Shown: positions 1 through 6,398, counted from the stretch's first letter. The stretch is 9,405 bases of DNA from CAZPMO01 sp964587515 (GCA_964587515.1 CAZPMO010000189.1:1-9405); one strand, 5' to 3'. The notes: generated by a model not told the origin, from the letters alone. A program made the numbers and translations.

Positions 1-2294
1 AGGACCGCCGTTTTATCATCGGCGGCGGCGCCTTCGTCGACGATTTCCACATCGAAAACCTCGCCCACGCCGCCATCCTGCGCAGCCCGCACCCGCACGC
101 CAAAATCCTCGGCGTCGACGCCAGCGCGGCGCGCGAGATGCCTGGAATCATTGATGTTTTCTCGTTCGCCGATATCGCCGATATGGCCAAGCCGATCCCG
201 CTGCGCCTGGCCCCGATCCCCGGTTTCGAGAAATATCTGCAGTTGCCGCTGGCCGGCGACAAGACGCGCTTCGTGGGCGAGCCGGTGGCGGTGATCGTCG
301 CCGAGGACCGTTATGTGGCCGAGGACGCGCTGGCCGCCATCGAGGTGGACTACGCGCCGCTGCCGCCGGTGGCCACCACGGAAGCGGCCATGCGCGACGA
401 GGTGCTGGTGCACGATGGGGCCGGCTCCAACCTCGCCTGCGATTACACGGTGTCCCACGGGGACACGGAATCCGCGTTTCTGAACGCGCCCTATACGCGT
501 TCTGAACGGTTTTATTGCCATCGCCACGGCGCGGTGCCGCTGGAAACCCGCGGCCTGGTCGCGGGCTACGACGCGGCCGCCGAAAAGCTCACGCTGTGGG
601 GCGCCACCAAGGTCAATTTCCATAACCGGCGTCTGCTGGCCGGCCTCCTCGACATAGCGGAGGACCAGATCGAGGTGGTCGAGCTCGATGTGGGCGGCGG
701 CTTCGGCGCGCGCGGCGAATTCTACCCGGAGGACTATCTGATCCCGCTGGCCGCGATCCGCCTGGGGCGGCCGGTGAAATGGATCGAGGACCGCCGCGAA
801 CATCTGATCAGCGCCAACCAGTCGCGCGAAATCGCCTGCGTCCTGGAAATCGCCTGCGAGGCCGACGGCGCCCTGCGCGGCATGCGGGCCCACTTGCGCG
901 CCGACATGGGCGCCCATCTCAGAACCAACGGCGGCGTGGTGCCGGCCAAGACGGTGCAGTCCCTGCCCGGCCCCTACCGGCTGCCGGCGTTCGACTGCGC
1001 GGTCGAGGCGGTGGTGACCACCAAGACGCCGGTCGGCACCTACCGCGCGCCGGGCCGCTTCGAGGCCACGTTCTTCCGCGAGCGCCTGTTCGACATGGCG
1101 GCCGCCGATCTCGGCATCGACCCGGTCGAGTTCCGCCGCCGCAACGCGCTCACCGACGCCGAAATGCCCTACAACATCGGCCACCTGATCCCCTACGACG
1201 CAGGCCCCGCCGAATACGATATCGGCGACGTGGAGCCGCTGCTCGACCGCGCCATCGAGGAAATCGGCGGGACCGACCCCAAACAACAAGACGACGGCCG
1301 GCTCTACGGCGTCGGCGTGGCGTGCTGCGTCGACTCGACGGGCGTCGGCCCGGCCGAGGTGGCGCGCATCAATCTCAAGCCCGACGGCGCGGCCGACGTC
1401 TATGTGGGCTGCTCCACCATGGGCCAGGGCCAGGAGACCACCTTCGCGCAGATCTGCGTCGACGAGTTGGGCCTCGCCTATGACGACGTGACCGTCCACC
1501 GCACCGGCACCATCCACCTCGACAACGGCTACGGCACCTACAACAGCCGCGCCATCGTGATGGGCGGCGGCGCGCTGACGCTGGCGGCCGACGACATCCG
1601 CAAGCAGCTCGTCCAGGCCGCCGGCATGCGGCTCAACCTGGCCGAGGACGAGTTGGACTATCGCGACGGCGCGGTGTGGCGCGCCGGCGACGACGGCCCC
1701 GACGCCGCGCCGCTGATGGACGTGCCCGACATGATGGCGGCGCGCAAGGCGCTGGGCCTCGGCGATGACGACCAGGACGGCGACCCCGACACGCTCGACG
1801 TGACCGCCACCTTCGAGCAGCGCACGCCGACCCATACCTACGGCGCCCATGCGGCCCGCATCGCCATCGACCCGGAGACCGGCGGCATCGAAATCCTCGA
1901 CTATGCCGCGGTCGAGGATATCGGACGCATGGTCAACCCGATGATCGTGCACGGCCAGTCCATCGGCGCCACGGTGCAGGGGCTCGGCGGCGCGCTGCTG
2001 GAACAGTTCGTCTATGACGACGACGCCCAGCCGCTGTCGGCCAACTTCGCCGACTACATGCTGCCCTCCAGCCTGGACGTGCCCCACATCGCGGCGGTGA
2101 CGCTGGAGAATTCGCCCTCCGCGTTCAATCCGCTGGGGGTGAAGGGCGCCGGCGAAGGCGGCATCGTCGCCACCGCCGCGGTGGTCGCCAACGCGGTGTG
2201 CCACGCCCTGGCCAAGCACGGCGTCCAGATCACCGAGCTCCCGCTCAGCCCCGCCCGCCTCCGCGCCCAGATCGAAGCCGCAAAGGTGGATTAA
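1..2294 (+). CDS. Xanthine dehydrogenase family molybdopterin-binding subunit, 5'-truncated by window edge
   Basis: Large catalytic subunit of a xanthine oxidase-family molybdenum hydroxylase, which would act with an FeS subunit and an FAD subunit to hydroxylate or oxidise a carbonyl or N-heterocyclic substrate. The frame is open from base 3 (DRRFIIGGGAFVDD, then HAAILRSPHPHAKI), the usual N-terminal pattern of the family, so the real start lies upstream, probably only some 15-25 codons away; the ATG at 138 is internal. About 763 residues are present, against roughly 770-800 for the family. The alpha/beta hammerhead domain comes first, then two molybdopterin-binding domains. Visible motifs are DVGGGFGARGEFYPED (687-734), the active-site loop GTYRAPGRFEA (1035-1067), GQGQETTFAQ (from 1422) and GVKGAGEGG with the catalytic base Glu at 2154-2156. 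The loop is neither the form I CO dehydrogenase loop (AYxCSFR) nor the form II loop (AYRGAGR), so CO oxidation is unlikely. The substrate cannot be told. The partner subunits are not in the window. The TAA stop forms the first bases of a repeat. Confidence 0.93.
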   Translation, partial: DRRFIIGGGAFVDDFHIENLAHAAILRSPHPHAKILGVDASAAREMPGIIDVFSFADIADMAKPIPLRLAPIPGFEKYLQLPLAGDKTRFVGEPVAVIVAEDRYVAEDALAAIEVDYAPLPPVATTEAAMRDEVLVHDGAGSNLACDYTVSHGDTESAFLNAPYTRSERFYCHRHGAVPLETRGLVAGYDAAAEKLTLWGATKVNFHNRRLLAGLLDIAEDQIEVVELDVGGGFGARGEFYPEDYLIPLAAIRLGRPVKWIEDRREHLISANQSREIACVLEIACEADGALRGMRAHLRADMGAHLRTNGGVVPAKTVQSLPGPYRLPAFDCAVEAVVTTKTPVGTYRAPGRFEATFFRERLFDMAAADLGIDPVEFRRRNALTDAEMPYNIGHLIPYDAGPAEYDIGDVEPLLDRAIEEIGGTDPKQQDDGRLYGVGVACCVDSTGVGPAEVARINLKPDGAADVYVGCSTMGQGQETTFAQICVDELGLAYDDVTVHRTGTIHLDNGYGTYNSRAIVMGGGALTLAADDIRKQLVQAAGMRLNLAEDELDYRDGAVWRAGDDGPDAAPLMDVPDMMAARKALGLGDDDQDGDPDTLDVTATFEQRTPTHTYGAHAARIAIDPETGGIEILDYAAVEDIGRMVNPMIVHGQSIGATVQGLGGALLEQFVYDDDAQPLSANFADYMLPSSLDVPHIAAVTLENSPSAFNPLGVKGAGEGGIVATAAVVANAVCHALAKHGVQITELPLSPARLRAQIEAAKVD

Positions 2295-2340
2295 CCGCAG
2301 AGGCGCAGAGACGCCGAGGACAAAACTTGTGCCATCAATT

Positions 2341-2369
2341 GTCATGGCCGGGCTTGACCCGGCCATCTC
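2341..2369 (+). repeat. Palindromic repeat, copy A
   Basis: The 29-nt element folds into a perfect 9-bp stem, ATGGCCGGG and CCCGGCCAT (2344-2366), around the loop CTTGA, flanked by GTC and CTC. Palindromes with a CGGGCTTGACCCG-type core are, to my knowledge, common between genes in alphaproteobacteria. It pairs with copy B at 2404-2432, which lies in the opposite orientation 34 bp away. Confidence 0.85.
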
Positions 2370-2403
2370 TTTGTGTGGATTCACGCCATTACATCCTCGT
2401 CAG

Positions 2404-2432
2404 GAGATGCGCGGGTCGCGCCCGCGCATGAC
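2404..2432 (-). repeat. Palindromic repeat, copy B (inverted)
   Basis: The 29-nt element folds into a perfect 9-bp stem, ATGCGCGGG and CCCGCGCAT (2407-2429), around TCGCG. Read on the minus strand it matches copy A at 23 of 29 positions. Four of the six differences are two adjacent base pairs of the stem, each changed on both sides, so pairing is kept. The other two lie in the loop. Confidence 0.85.
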
Positions 2433-2508
2433 GTACTGGTTCGATAGGTTTTTCTCTGTGTCTCTGCGCCTCTGCGGTTAGCCCTCTCACCCCCGCGATA
2501 ACGCACAG

Positions 2509-2537
2509 TTGATTGGCGCGCGGCCGTGCAGCATATC
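2509..2537 (+). promoter_or_regulatory. Possible sigma-70-like promoter of msrP
   Basis: TTGATT (2509-2514) is followed after 17 bp by CATATC (2532-2537). The -35 box is fair (4 of 6 consensus bases) and the -10 box poor (3 of 6). It lies just after the repeat cluster and 35 bp before the msrP start codon, which is the expected place if msrP is transcribed on its own. It is a consensus guess only. Confidence 0.25.
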
Positions 2538-2559
2538 TAATGGAGCCAACGTCACCATC

Positions 2560-2565
2560 GAGGAG
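2560..2565 (+). promoter_or_regulatory. Ribosome binding site fixing the msrP start
   Basis: GAGGAG ends 7 nt before the ATG at 2573. This supports the ATG over the in-frame TTG at 2513, which lies inside the putative promoter and adds residues unlike any MsrP. Confidence 0.75.
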
Positions 2566-2572
2566 CGCCGCC

Positions 2573-3547
2573 ATGCTGATCAGAGGCAAACCGGGCTGGG
2601 AAATGCGCGAGTCCGACGCGACCCCGGAGGCCATCTTTCACGACCGGCGGCGGCTGGCCAAAACCATCGCGGCCGGGCCGATCCTGTTGGCCGCCGCTTC
2701 CATACCGGGACTGCGCGGCGACGTCGAGGCGGCCGAGACCGACCCGTCGGCCGGGCTCTATCCGGTCAAGCGCAACGCGGCCTACAAGCTCGACCGCGAG
2801 ATCACCGACGAACGCCTCGTGACCACCTACAATAATTTCTACGAGTTCGGATCCCACAAGCAGATCTGGCAGCTCGCCCAGAAGCTGAAGACGCGGCCGT
2901 GGACCGTGACCATCGACGGCATGGTGGAAAAGGAGCTCACCCTCGATATCGACACGCTGCTGAAGAAGATGCCGCTGGAGGAACGCCTCTACCGCCACCG
3001 CTGCGTCGAGGCCTGGTCGATCGCGGTGCCGTGGTCGGGCTTCGTCCTGAAGGCGCTGGTCGATCTGGCGCGGCCGCTGTCGGGCGCGAAATATCTCGCC
3101 ATGCAGACCTTCCTCGACAAGAAGTCCGCGCCCGGCCAGCGCCAGTTCTGGTATCCGTGGCCCTATCTCGAAGGCATGACCGTCGAGGAGGCGCGCAACG
3201 ACCTCGCCTTCATCGCCACCGGCGCCTACGGCAAGCCGCTGCCCAAGCAGAACGGCGCGCCGCTACGCCTGACCGCGCCGTGGAAATACGGCTTCAAGGC
3301 CATCAAGTCGATCACGCGCTTCACCTTCACCGACAAGCGCCCGAAAAGCTTCTGGGAGGAGATTCAGGGCAAGGAGTACGGCTTCTGGGCCAACGTGAAC
3401 CCCGAGGTCGCGCACCCCCGCTGGTCCCAGGCCAGCGAAAAACTGCTCGGCACCGGCACGCGCGTCCCCACCCTCCTCTACAACGGCTACGCCGAACAGG
3501 TCGCCCACATGTACAAGAACCTGAAGGGCGAAAAGCTGTTCATGTGA
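2573..3547 (+). CDS. msrP: Protein-methionine-sulfoxide reductase catalytic subunit MsrP (YedY)
   Basis: Periplasmic molybdoenzyme of the sulfite oxidase fold that reduces methionine sulfoxide in oxidised envelope proteins, receiving electrons from the membrane haem protein MsrQ. The 324 residues compare with 334 in E. coli. A Tat signal is seen as IFHDRRRLAKTIAAGP (residues 21-36) followed by a short hydrophobic stretch. Family blocks follow in order: YNNFYEFG (86-93), the molybdenum-ligand block YRHRCVEAWS with the Cys at residue 144 (codon 3002-3004), then VPWSGF, YGKPLPKQNGAPLRL, PWKYGFKAIKSI, ANVNPEVAHPRWSQ and PTLLYNGYAEQV near the C-terminus. All match the E. coli protein closely. The start is the ATG 7 nt after GAGGAG. 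No msrQ is found in the window, although msrP and msrQ usually form an operon. The next gene downstream is convergent, so msrQ would have to be elsewhere. Confidence 0.96.
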   Translation: MLIRGKPGWEMRESDATPEAIFHDRRRLAKTIAAGPILLAAASIPGLRGDVEAAETDPSAGLYPVKRNAAYKLDREITDERLVTTYNNFYEFGSHKQIWQLAQKLKTRPWTVTIDGMVEKELTLDIDTLLKKMPLEERLYRHRCVEAWSIAVPWSGFVLKALVDLARPLSGAKYLAMQTFLDKKSAPGQRQFWYPWPYLEGMTVEEARNDLAFIATGAYGKPLPKQNGAPLRLTAPWKYGFKAIKSITRFTFTDKRPKSFWEEIQGKEYGFWANVNPEVAHPRWSQASEKLLGTGTRVPTLLYNGYAEQVAHMYKNLKGEKLFM

Positions 3548-3555
3548 AAAATTTC

Positions 3556-3641
3556 ACCGCAGAGGCGCAGAGGCGCAGAGAAAGAATAAAAATATGTTTT
3601 TGTTGTTCCTCTGCGCCTCTGCGCCTCTGCGCCTCTGCGGT
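3556..3641. repeat. Long CGCAGAGG hairpin between convergent genes; candidate bidirectional terminator
   Basis: A perfect 25-bp inverted repeat (3556-3580 and 3617-3641) is built from tandem copies of the 8-bp unit CGCAGAGG: about three copies in the left arm, four on the right. The extra right-hand unit (about 3608-3616) falls in the AT-rich loop. The element lies 8 bp after the msrP stop and 15 bp from the stop of the convergent transporter gene, filling most of the gap. A terminator role for both genes is inferred from place and stem strength; no clear T-run follows the stem on either strand. It shares its unit with the outer arms at 2292-2480. Confidence 0.88.
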
Positions 3642-3656
3642 TAATCCCCCTGCGCG

Positions 3657-4826
3657 TCAGGTCGCGTCGGGCGACGCCTTCGCGGGTCGGAAATCCAGTG
3701 AGATCGCCGCGCCGAGCGCCATGGCGGCGGCGCCGGCCAGGAACACCGGCGTGTAGCTTCCCGAATAATCGAACAGGCCCACGAAGACGTAGCCGCCGAC
3801 CGCCTGGAACACCCCGGCGGTGAGCGCCATCCAGCGCCACACCGCCGCCATGTGGTCCGCGCCCATGAGCTGGTGAGTGCGCCCGGCCATGATGGCGGAG
3901 AAGCCGGGCTGCGCGCCGACCACCAGCGACGACGCCACCAGCGCCCAGGCGGCGGTTTCCAGCACCGGCAGGGCGACCCCGGCGGCCAGCGTCGCGAACA
4001 CCAGCACCAGCCCGACGCGGAAGCCCGCGCGGTCGGCGAGACGGCCCCACAGATAGGTGCCCGAGACCGCGCCCAGGCCGAACAGCGCCCAGTGCAGCCC
4101 GCCCACGGCGATATCGTGGCCGAGCCCGCGCACCAGATAATCGACCCAATAGATCGTGTGGGGGATCAGCCCCATGGTGAACATGGTCTGCCCGGCGATC
4201 AGCCGTAAAACCGCAAATGAAAAACGCGGCCGCGGCCGCGCAGCGCCGCCGGGCGCGGACGGGCGGGCGCCGTCCGCCGCGCCGAGCCCCCAGAACGCCA
4301 CCGCGACAGCGACGAACGCCAAGACCGCGAGCCCGCTCCACGCCATGGCGAGGCCGCCGCGCAGCAACACCGGCACCAGCGTGCCCGACAGCAGAATGCC
4401 GAGGCCGACGCCGGTGAACACGATGCCGGTGGCGGCGCCCAGCTTTCCGGGCGGCGCGGCGCGGGTCACCAGGGCCAGGGAATAGATCATCATCACGCCC
4501 ACCGCCGCGCCGACGGTGAACCGCCAGAAGGCGAGCCAGGCGAACCCCCAGGGCGCGATGGAGGCCGTCAGGCACACCAGCGCCACGGCGAGGCAGAGCT
4601 TCAGCGCCGCCGCCTCTCCCCAGCGTCGCGCGAGCGTCGGCGCGGCCAACGCCCCCACCAGATACCCCGCGAGATTGAAGGCCGCCACGGCGCCCGCCTC
4701 CGCCGCGCCGAGCCCGCCGCCTTCGATCAACGCCGGCATCATCGGCGTATAGGAAAACCGCCCGATCCCCATCCCCACCAGCATGGTCGCGCCGGCGCCG
4801 ATCGCGAGTCGTATCCACGGGGTCAT
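3657..4826 (-). CDS. YbfB/YjiJ family MFS transporter
   Basis: Predicted inner-membrane transporter of 389 residues with about 12 membrane helices and a short charged central loop (PGGAARPRPR). The N-terminal block GMGIGRFSYTPMMP (residues 18-31) is typical of the YbfB/YjiJ (MFS_4) group, whose substrates are mostly unknown. Further MFS-like features are LARRWGE after helix 2 and the GRLADRAGFRVGLV loop in the second half. The frame stays open to 4967, but those 47 extra residues are polar and His/Pro-rich, so the ATG at 4824-4826 is preferred. No Shine-Dalgarno sequence is seen before it. The upstream leader is C-rich and is an inverted copy of codons 13-21, so the start codon would sit in the loop of a long mRNA stem. 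The gene is GC-rich like the left flank and unlike the next gene. It converges on msrP and is divergent from nothing nearby, so the neighbours do not suggest a substrate. Confidence 0.88.
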   Translation of the reverse strand: MTPWIRLAIGAGATMLVGMGIGRFSYTPMMPALIEGGGLGAAEAGAVAAFNLAGYLVGALAAPTLARRWGEAAALKLCLAVALVCLTASIAPWGFAWLAFWRFTVGAAVGVMMIYSLALVTRAAPPGKLGAATGIVFTGVGLGILLSGTLVPVLLRGGLAMAWSGLAVLAFVAVAVAFWGLGAADGARPSAPGGAARPRPRFSFAVLRLIAGQTMFTMGLIPHTIYWVDYLVRGLGHDIAVGGLHWALFGLGAVSGTYLWGRLADRAGFRVGLVLVFATLAAGVALPVLETAAWALVASSLVVGAQPGFSAIMAGRTHQLMGADHMAAVWRWMALTAGVFQAVGGYVFVGLFDYSGSYTPVFLAGAAAMALGAAISLDFRPAKASPDAT

Positions 4827-4858
4827 GTGGGGGCGACCATGTTGGTGGGGATGGGGAT
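4765..4858 (-). promoter_or_regulatory. 26-bp inverted repeat straddling the transporter start codon
   Basis: Bases 4765-4790 (inside the gene) and 4833-4858 (leader) are reverse complements at 25 of 26 positions, separated by 42 nt that contain the ATG at 4824-4826. In the minus-strand mRNA the leader arm (with CCCCAUCCCCACC) would pair with codons for ATMLVGMG, leaving the AUG in the loop, 6 nt after the leader arm. A five-codon out-of-frame ORF (ATG at 4840-4838, MVAPT, TGA) overlaps the start codon as ATGA. The repeat is read directly; control of translation is inference. Confidence 0.8.
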
Positions 4859-5035
4859 AGTTGGAGAGGTCAAGGAAGGTTGTCCGAGGATAATTCACGC
4901 GGGCCGGAATGATAGCAGAAGCAACGAGAGAAAGTTTGAACCCTGCCCCACTCCCCCAAACGATCACCCTCCGCCAAAATTTCGGAGGACGAAAGGCTTC
5001 TGAGACACGTTTCCGCCCGTGGTGTGTTTCGGATT
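4859..5035. other. Intergenic stretch with one short hairpin
   Basis: No gene is seen between the transporter leader and the stop of the membrane-protein gene. One inverted repeat, CCTCCG and CGGAGG around a 9-nt loop, lies at 4968-4988, with no T-run after it on either strand. Base composition turns visibly more AT-rich within this stretch. A transporter promoter must lie here if the gene is not co-transcribed with the one upstream, but no convincing pair of boxes was found. Confidence 0.5.
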
Positions 5036-6160
5036 TCAGGCGGCCGTTGGGGGCAGGAGGGATTTCAATGAGTTAAAAGGCAATGCCCCCAAAACGGCGC
5101 GACGAACCGGCGTCCAACCGAGACCGAGCGCAAGCATAACCCCTCCCAGGATAACGGCGGTAAACGCAAAATTCTGGTCATCCATGAACGAACTGCTTGA
5201 AACAAGCTGCGAAATCGCAACCGCGAAGTAGCTCAGACCTGATACGAGCAATGCGCGCCGGTCGATCAACAAGGCGATTACCGACAACGCCGCCATCACG
5301 CCAAACACGAAACCGAGCTTCGGTGCGCCAAGTGGATCACCGAAAAGGAACGCATGGACCATCATCGGCGCGGCAATTAAATGAAGCCAAAAGGCGCATT
5401 CCGAAAAACGGGTTACGCGAATTCGATCTTTTACATCGAACCACATGGCGACGACGAATATGACGAGGCCCCATAACCCGAACAGCATTCGATCGTATTC
5501 CACAAACCTTTGATTACCCATAATATTTTCAGTGATTAAAAGCGATAGACCGACCAGCGAACCGGCAAGCAGAAACAGTGCAAACGGCAAACGGTACCGC
5601 CAGTAGAAAAATAATGTCCCTAGAATCGCACCAGCAAGAGCCGCCCAGCCCACGATCGATTCAGCAACCTGACTCGCCTGGACGGGATCAACCGTGACAA
5701 CAAAAGCAACGAAGGGAGAAATCGACGCAAATAGTCCCGCTGACCATGCAGCAAAGGCAATCGAGACAACAAAGCTGGACAAGGGTAGCCGCATTTTCCG
5801 TGTAATGAGTTCGGCTTGCGCAATTCCGAAAATACACAGAATGAACGTAATCAAAATATACCAGCCGGAACCGTCATCAATATGAACGAAATAGCCGCGG
5901 AGAATTCCGCGTGAACCGGCCAACGTCAACGCGATTGTCGAAAGACCGCCTGCGAGTATGACCACGCCGATAGCGATGAATACATCCCGAAATCCACGTA
6001 ATAATCGAAACGGTTCGTCCCGCATATCCTGGGAAAAATCTATGGACGAATCGTCGCCCGCCAAATCGCGGACCGAAAGATCGCGCAACCGAATGGCCTG
6101 ATCGCGAGAAATAACTCCCTCGGCGACAGCAATATCGAGGTCGAGATGGTTTACGATCAT
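5036..6160 (-). CDS. Multi-pass membrane protein of unknown function
   Basis: A 374-residue protein. A short soluble N-terminal segment (about residues 1-45, with VAEGVISRDQAIRLRDL) resembles the small helical start seen in DUF2157-like membrane proteins. About ten to eleven hydrophobic helices follow, beginning RDVFIAIGVVILAGG and ending ILGGVMLALGLGW, then a basic tail (WTPVRRAVLGALPFN). I do not recognise a characterised family, and no catalytic motif or conserved charged residues within the helices stand out. The ATG at 6158-6160 is chosen because GGAGG sits 6 nt upstream of it; the in-frame ATG at 6178 lies before that site. The gene is clearly more AT-rich than the transporter and the left flank. 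Two palindromes lie upstream and may be operator sites. It is 209 bp from the transporter start, so an operon with it is possible but not shown. Confidence 0.82.
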   Translation of the reverse strand: MIVNHLDLDIAVAEGVISRDQAIRLRDLSVRDLAGDDSSIDFSQDMRDEPFRLLRGFRDVFIAIGVVILAGGLSTIALTLAGSRGILRGYFVHIDDGSGWYILITFILCIFGIAQAELITRKMRLPLSSFVVSIAFAAWSAGLFASISPFVAFVVTVDPVQASQVAESIVGWAALAGAILGTLFFYWRYRLPFALFLLAGSLVGLSLLITENIMGNQRFVEYDRMLFGLWGLVIFVVAMWFDVKDRIRVTRFSECAFWLHLIAAPMMVHAFLFGDPLGAPKLGFVFGVMAALSVIALLIDRRALLVSGLSYFAVAISQLVSSSSFMDDQNFAFTAVILGGVMLALGLGWTPVRRAVLGALPFNSLKSLLPPTAA

Positions 6161-6166
6161 TATTGT

Positions 6167-6171
6167 CCTCC
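6167..6171 (-). promoter_or_regulatory. Strong ribosome binding site fixing the membrane-protein start
   Basis: On the minus strand GGAGG ends 6 nt before the ATG at 6160-6158. This excludes the upstream in-frame ATG at 6178, which would put this sequence within the coding region. Confidence 0.8.
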
Positions 6172-6192
6172 AAACCACATGCCAGCAATACG

Positions 6193-6237
6193 ACCCTAGG
6201 GTGAATTATGGGAGCACCATACGAGTAAAATATGGTG
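6193..6237. promoter_or_regulatory. Two palindromes upstream of the membrane-protein gene; possible operator
   Basis: ACCCTAGGGT (6193-6202) is a perfect 10-bp palindrome. CACCATA (6215-6221) and TATGGTG (6231-6237) form a perfect 7-bp inverted repeat around the 9-nt AT-rich spacer cgagtaaaa. They lie about 33 and 55 bp upstream of the start codon of the minus-strand gene, where a repressor or activator could bind. No regulator gene is in the window. Operator function is inference. Confidence 0.35.
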
Positions 6238-6341
6238 GAAAAATGGAGACGAGAGGAATGGGGCAATCGCGACGAAGGGGTCAAAAATGCGGAATGCTCA
6301 ATGTCTCTCCAGCAGAGCTGACAGAATACCCGCGCCGTCGC

Positions 6342-6385
6342 GCGACCGGGCAAACATGGAACCATACTGACGTTTGAACGGGCGG
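6342..6385 (+). pseudogene. Possible relic resembling the start of the GlcG-like gene
   Basis: Aligned without gaps to 9085-9128, this stretch matches at 33 of 44 positions, including the block GCGACCGGGC and CCATnCTGACG. In the frame of the intact gene it reads ILTFERA against MLTLDRA, with the start ATG replaced by ATA. Similarity stops on both sides, so if real it is a small remnant of a duplicated gene start and its leader. Chance is not excluded. Confidence 0.3.
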
Positions 6386-6398
6386 AAAAACGGGACAC
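6383..6398 (+). repeat. GGAAAA-GGGACAC motif, copy 1
   Basis: The short motif CGGAAAAACGGGACAC recurs in related form at 7160-7175 (CAGGAAAATGGGACAC) and 8543-8558 (CAGGAAAATTGGGGCA). All copies are intergenic and in the same direction. This one lies about 20 bp beyond the stop of the dioxygenase gene. It may be the edge of a degenerate dispersed repeat. On the minus strand a weak CGGG...CCCG pairing followed by TTTTT could give a poor terminator for the dioxygenase gene. Confidence 0.35.

Larger units (their letters stand above)
2292..2480. repeat. Nested inverted-repeat cluster: 21-bp outer arms enclosing a palindrome pair
   Basis: The outer arms are a perfect 21-bp inverted repeat, 2292-2312 (beginning TAACCGCAGAGGCGCAG) and 2460-2480. 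They are built from the 8-bp unit CGCAGAGG and diverge in the third unit. The 147 bp between them hold two 29-nt palindromes in opposite orientation (2341-2369 and 2404-2432). The same 8-bp unit forms the hairpin at 3556-3641, so it is a dispersed family here. I recall similar CGCAGAGG/CACAGAGA-type intergenic repeats from diverse bacteria but offer no family name. The left arm includes the TAA stop of the upstream gene. No ORF in the element looks real. It may terminate or stabilise the upstream transcript; that is inference. Confidence 0.9.

Noticed and set aside
779..1483. 234-codon plus-strand open frame inside the molybdoenzyme gene
   Set aside because: Arg/Gly/His-rich low-complexity product, fully inside a gene with clear family motifs in another frame.
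1..2294. Aerobic CO dehydrogenase (CoxL)
   Set aside because: The diagnostic AYxCSFR loop is absent; the loop is TYRAPGR.
2513..2572. Longer msrP starting at TTG 2513
   Set aside because: The strong GAGGAG site before the ATG at 2573 and the family length both favour the later start.
3556..3641. CRISPR-like or VNTR array from the CGCAGAGG units
   Set aside because: Units are 8 bp without spacers and are arranged as two arms of one hairpin, not as a repeat-spacer array.
3487..4818. 443-codon open frame on the minus strand overlapping the transporter
   Set aside because: Its product is an Arg/Gly/Ala-rich string with no domain pattern, and it runs through the hairpin repeat and into the end of msrP. 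It is a frame shadow of the GC-rich transporter gene.
4827..4967. 47-residue N-terminal extension of the transporter
   Set aside because: The extra residues are polar and His/Pro-rich, unlike the family, and fall in the inverted-repeat leader.
5877..6398. 173-codon minus-strand open frame over the start of the membrane-protein gene
   Set aside because: It overlaps the well-supported start and ribosome binding site of the membrane protein in another frame and has no recognisable domain.
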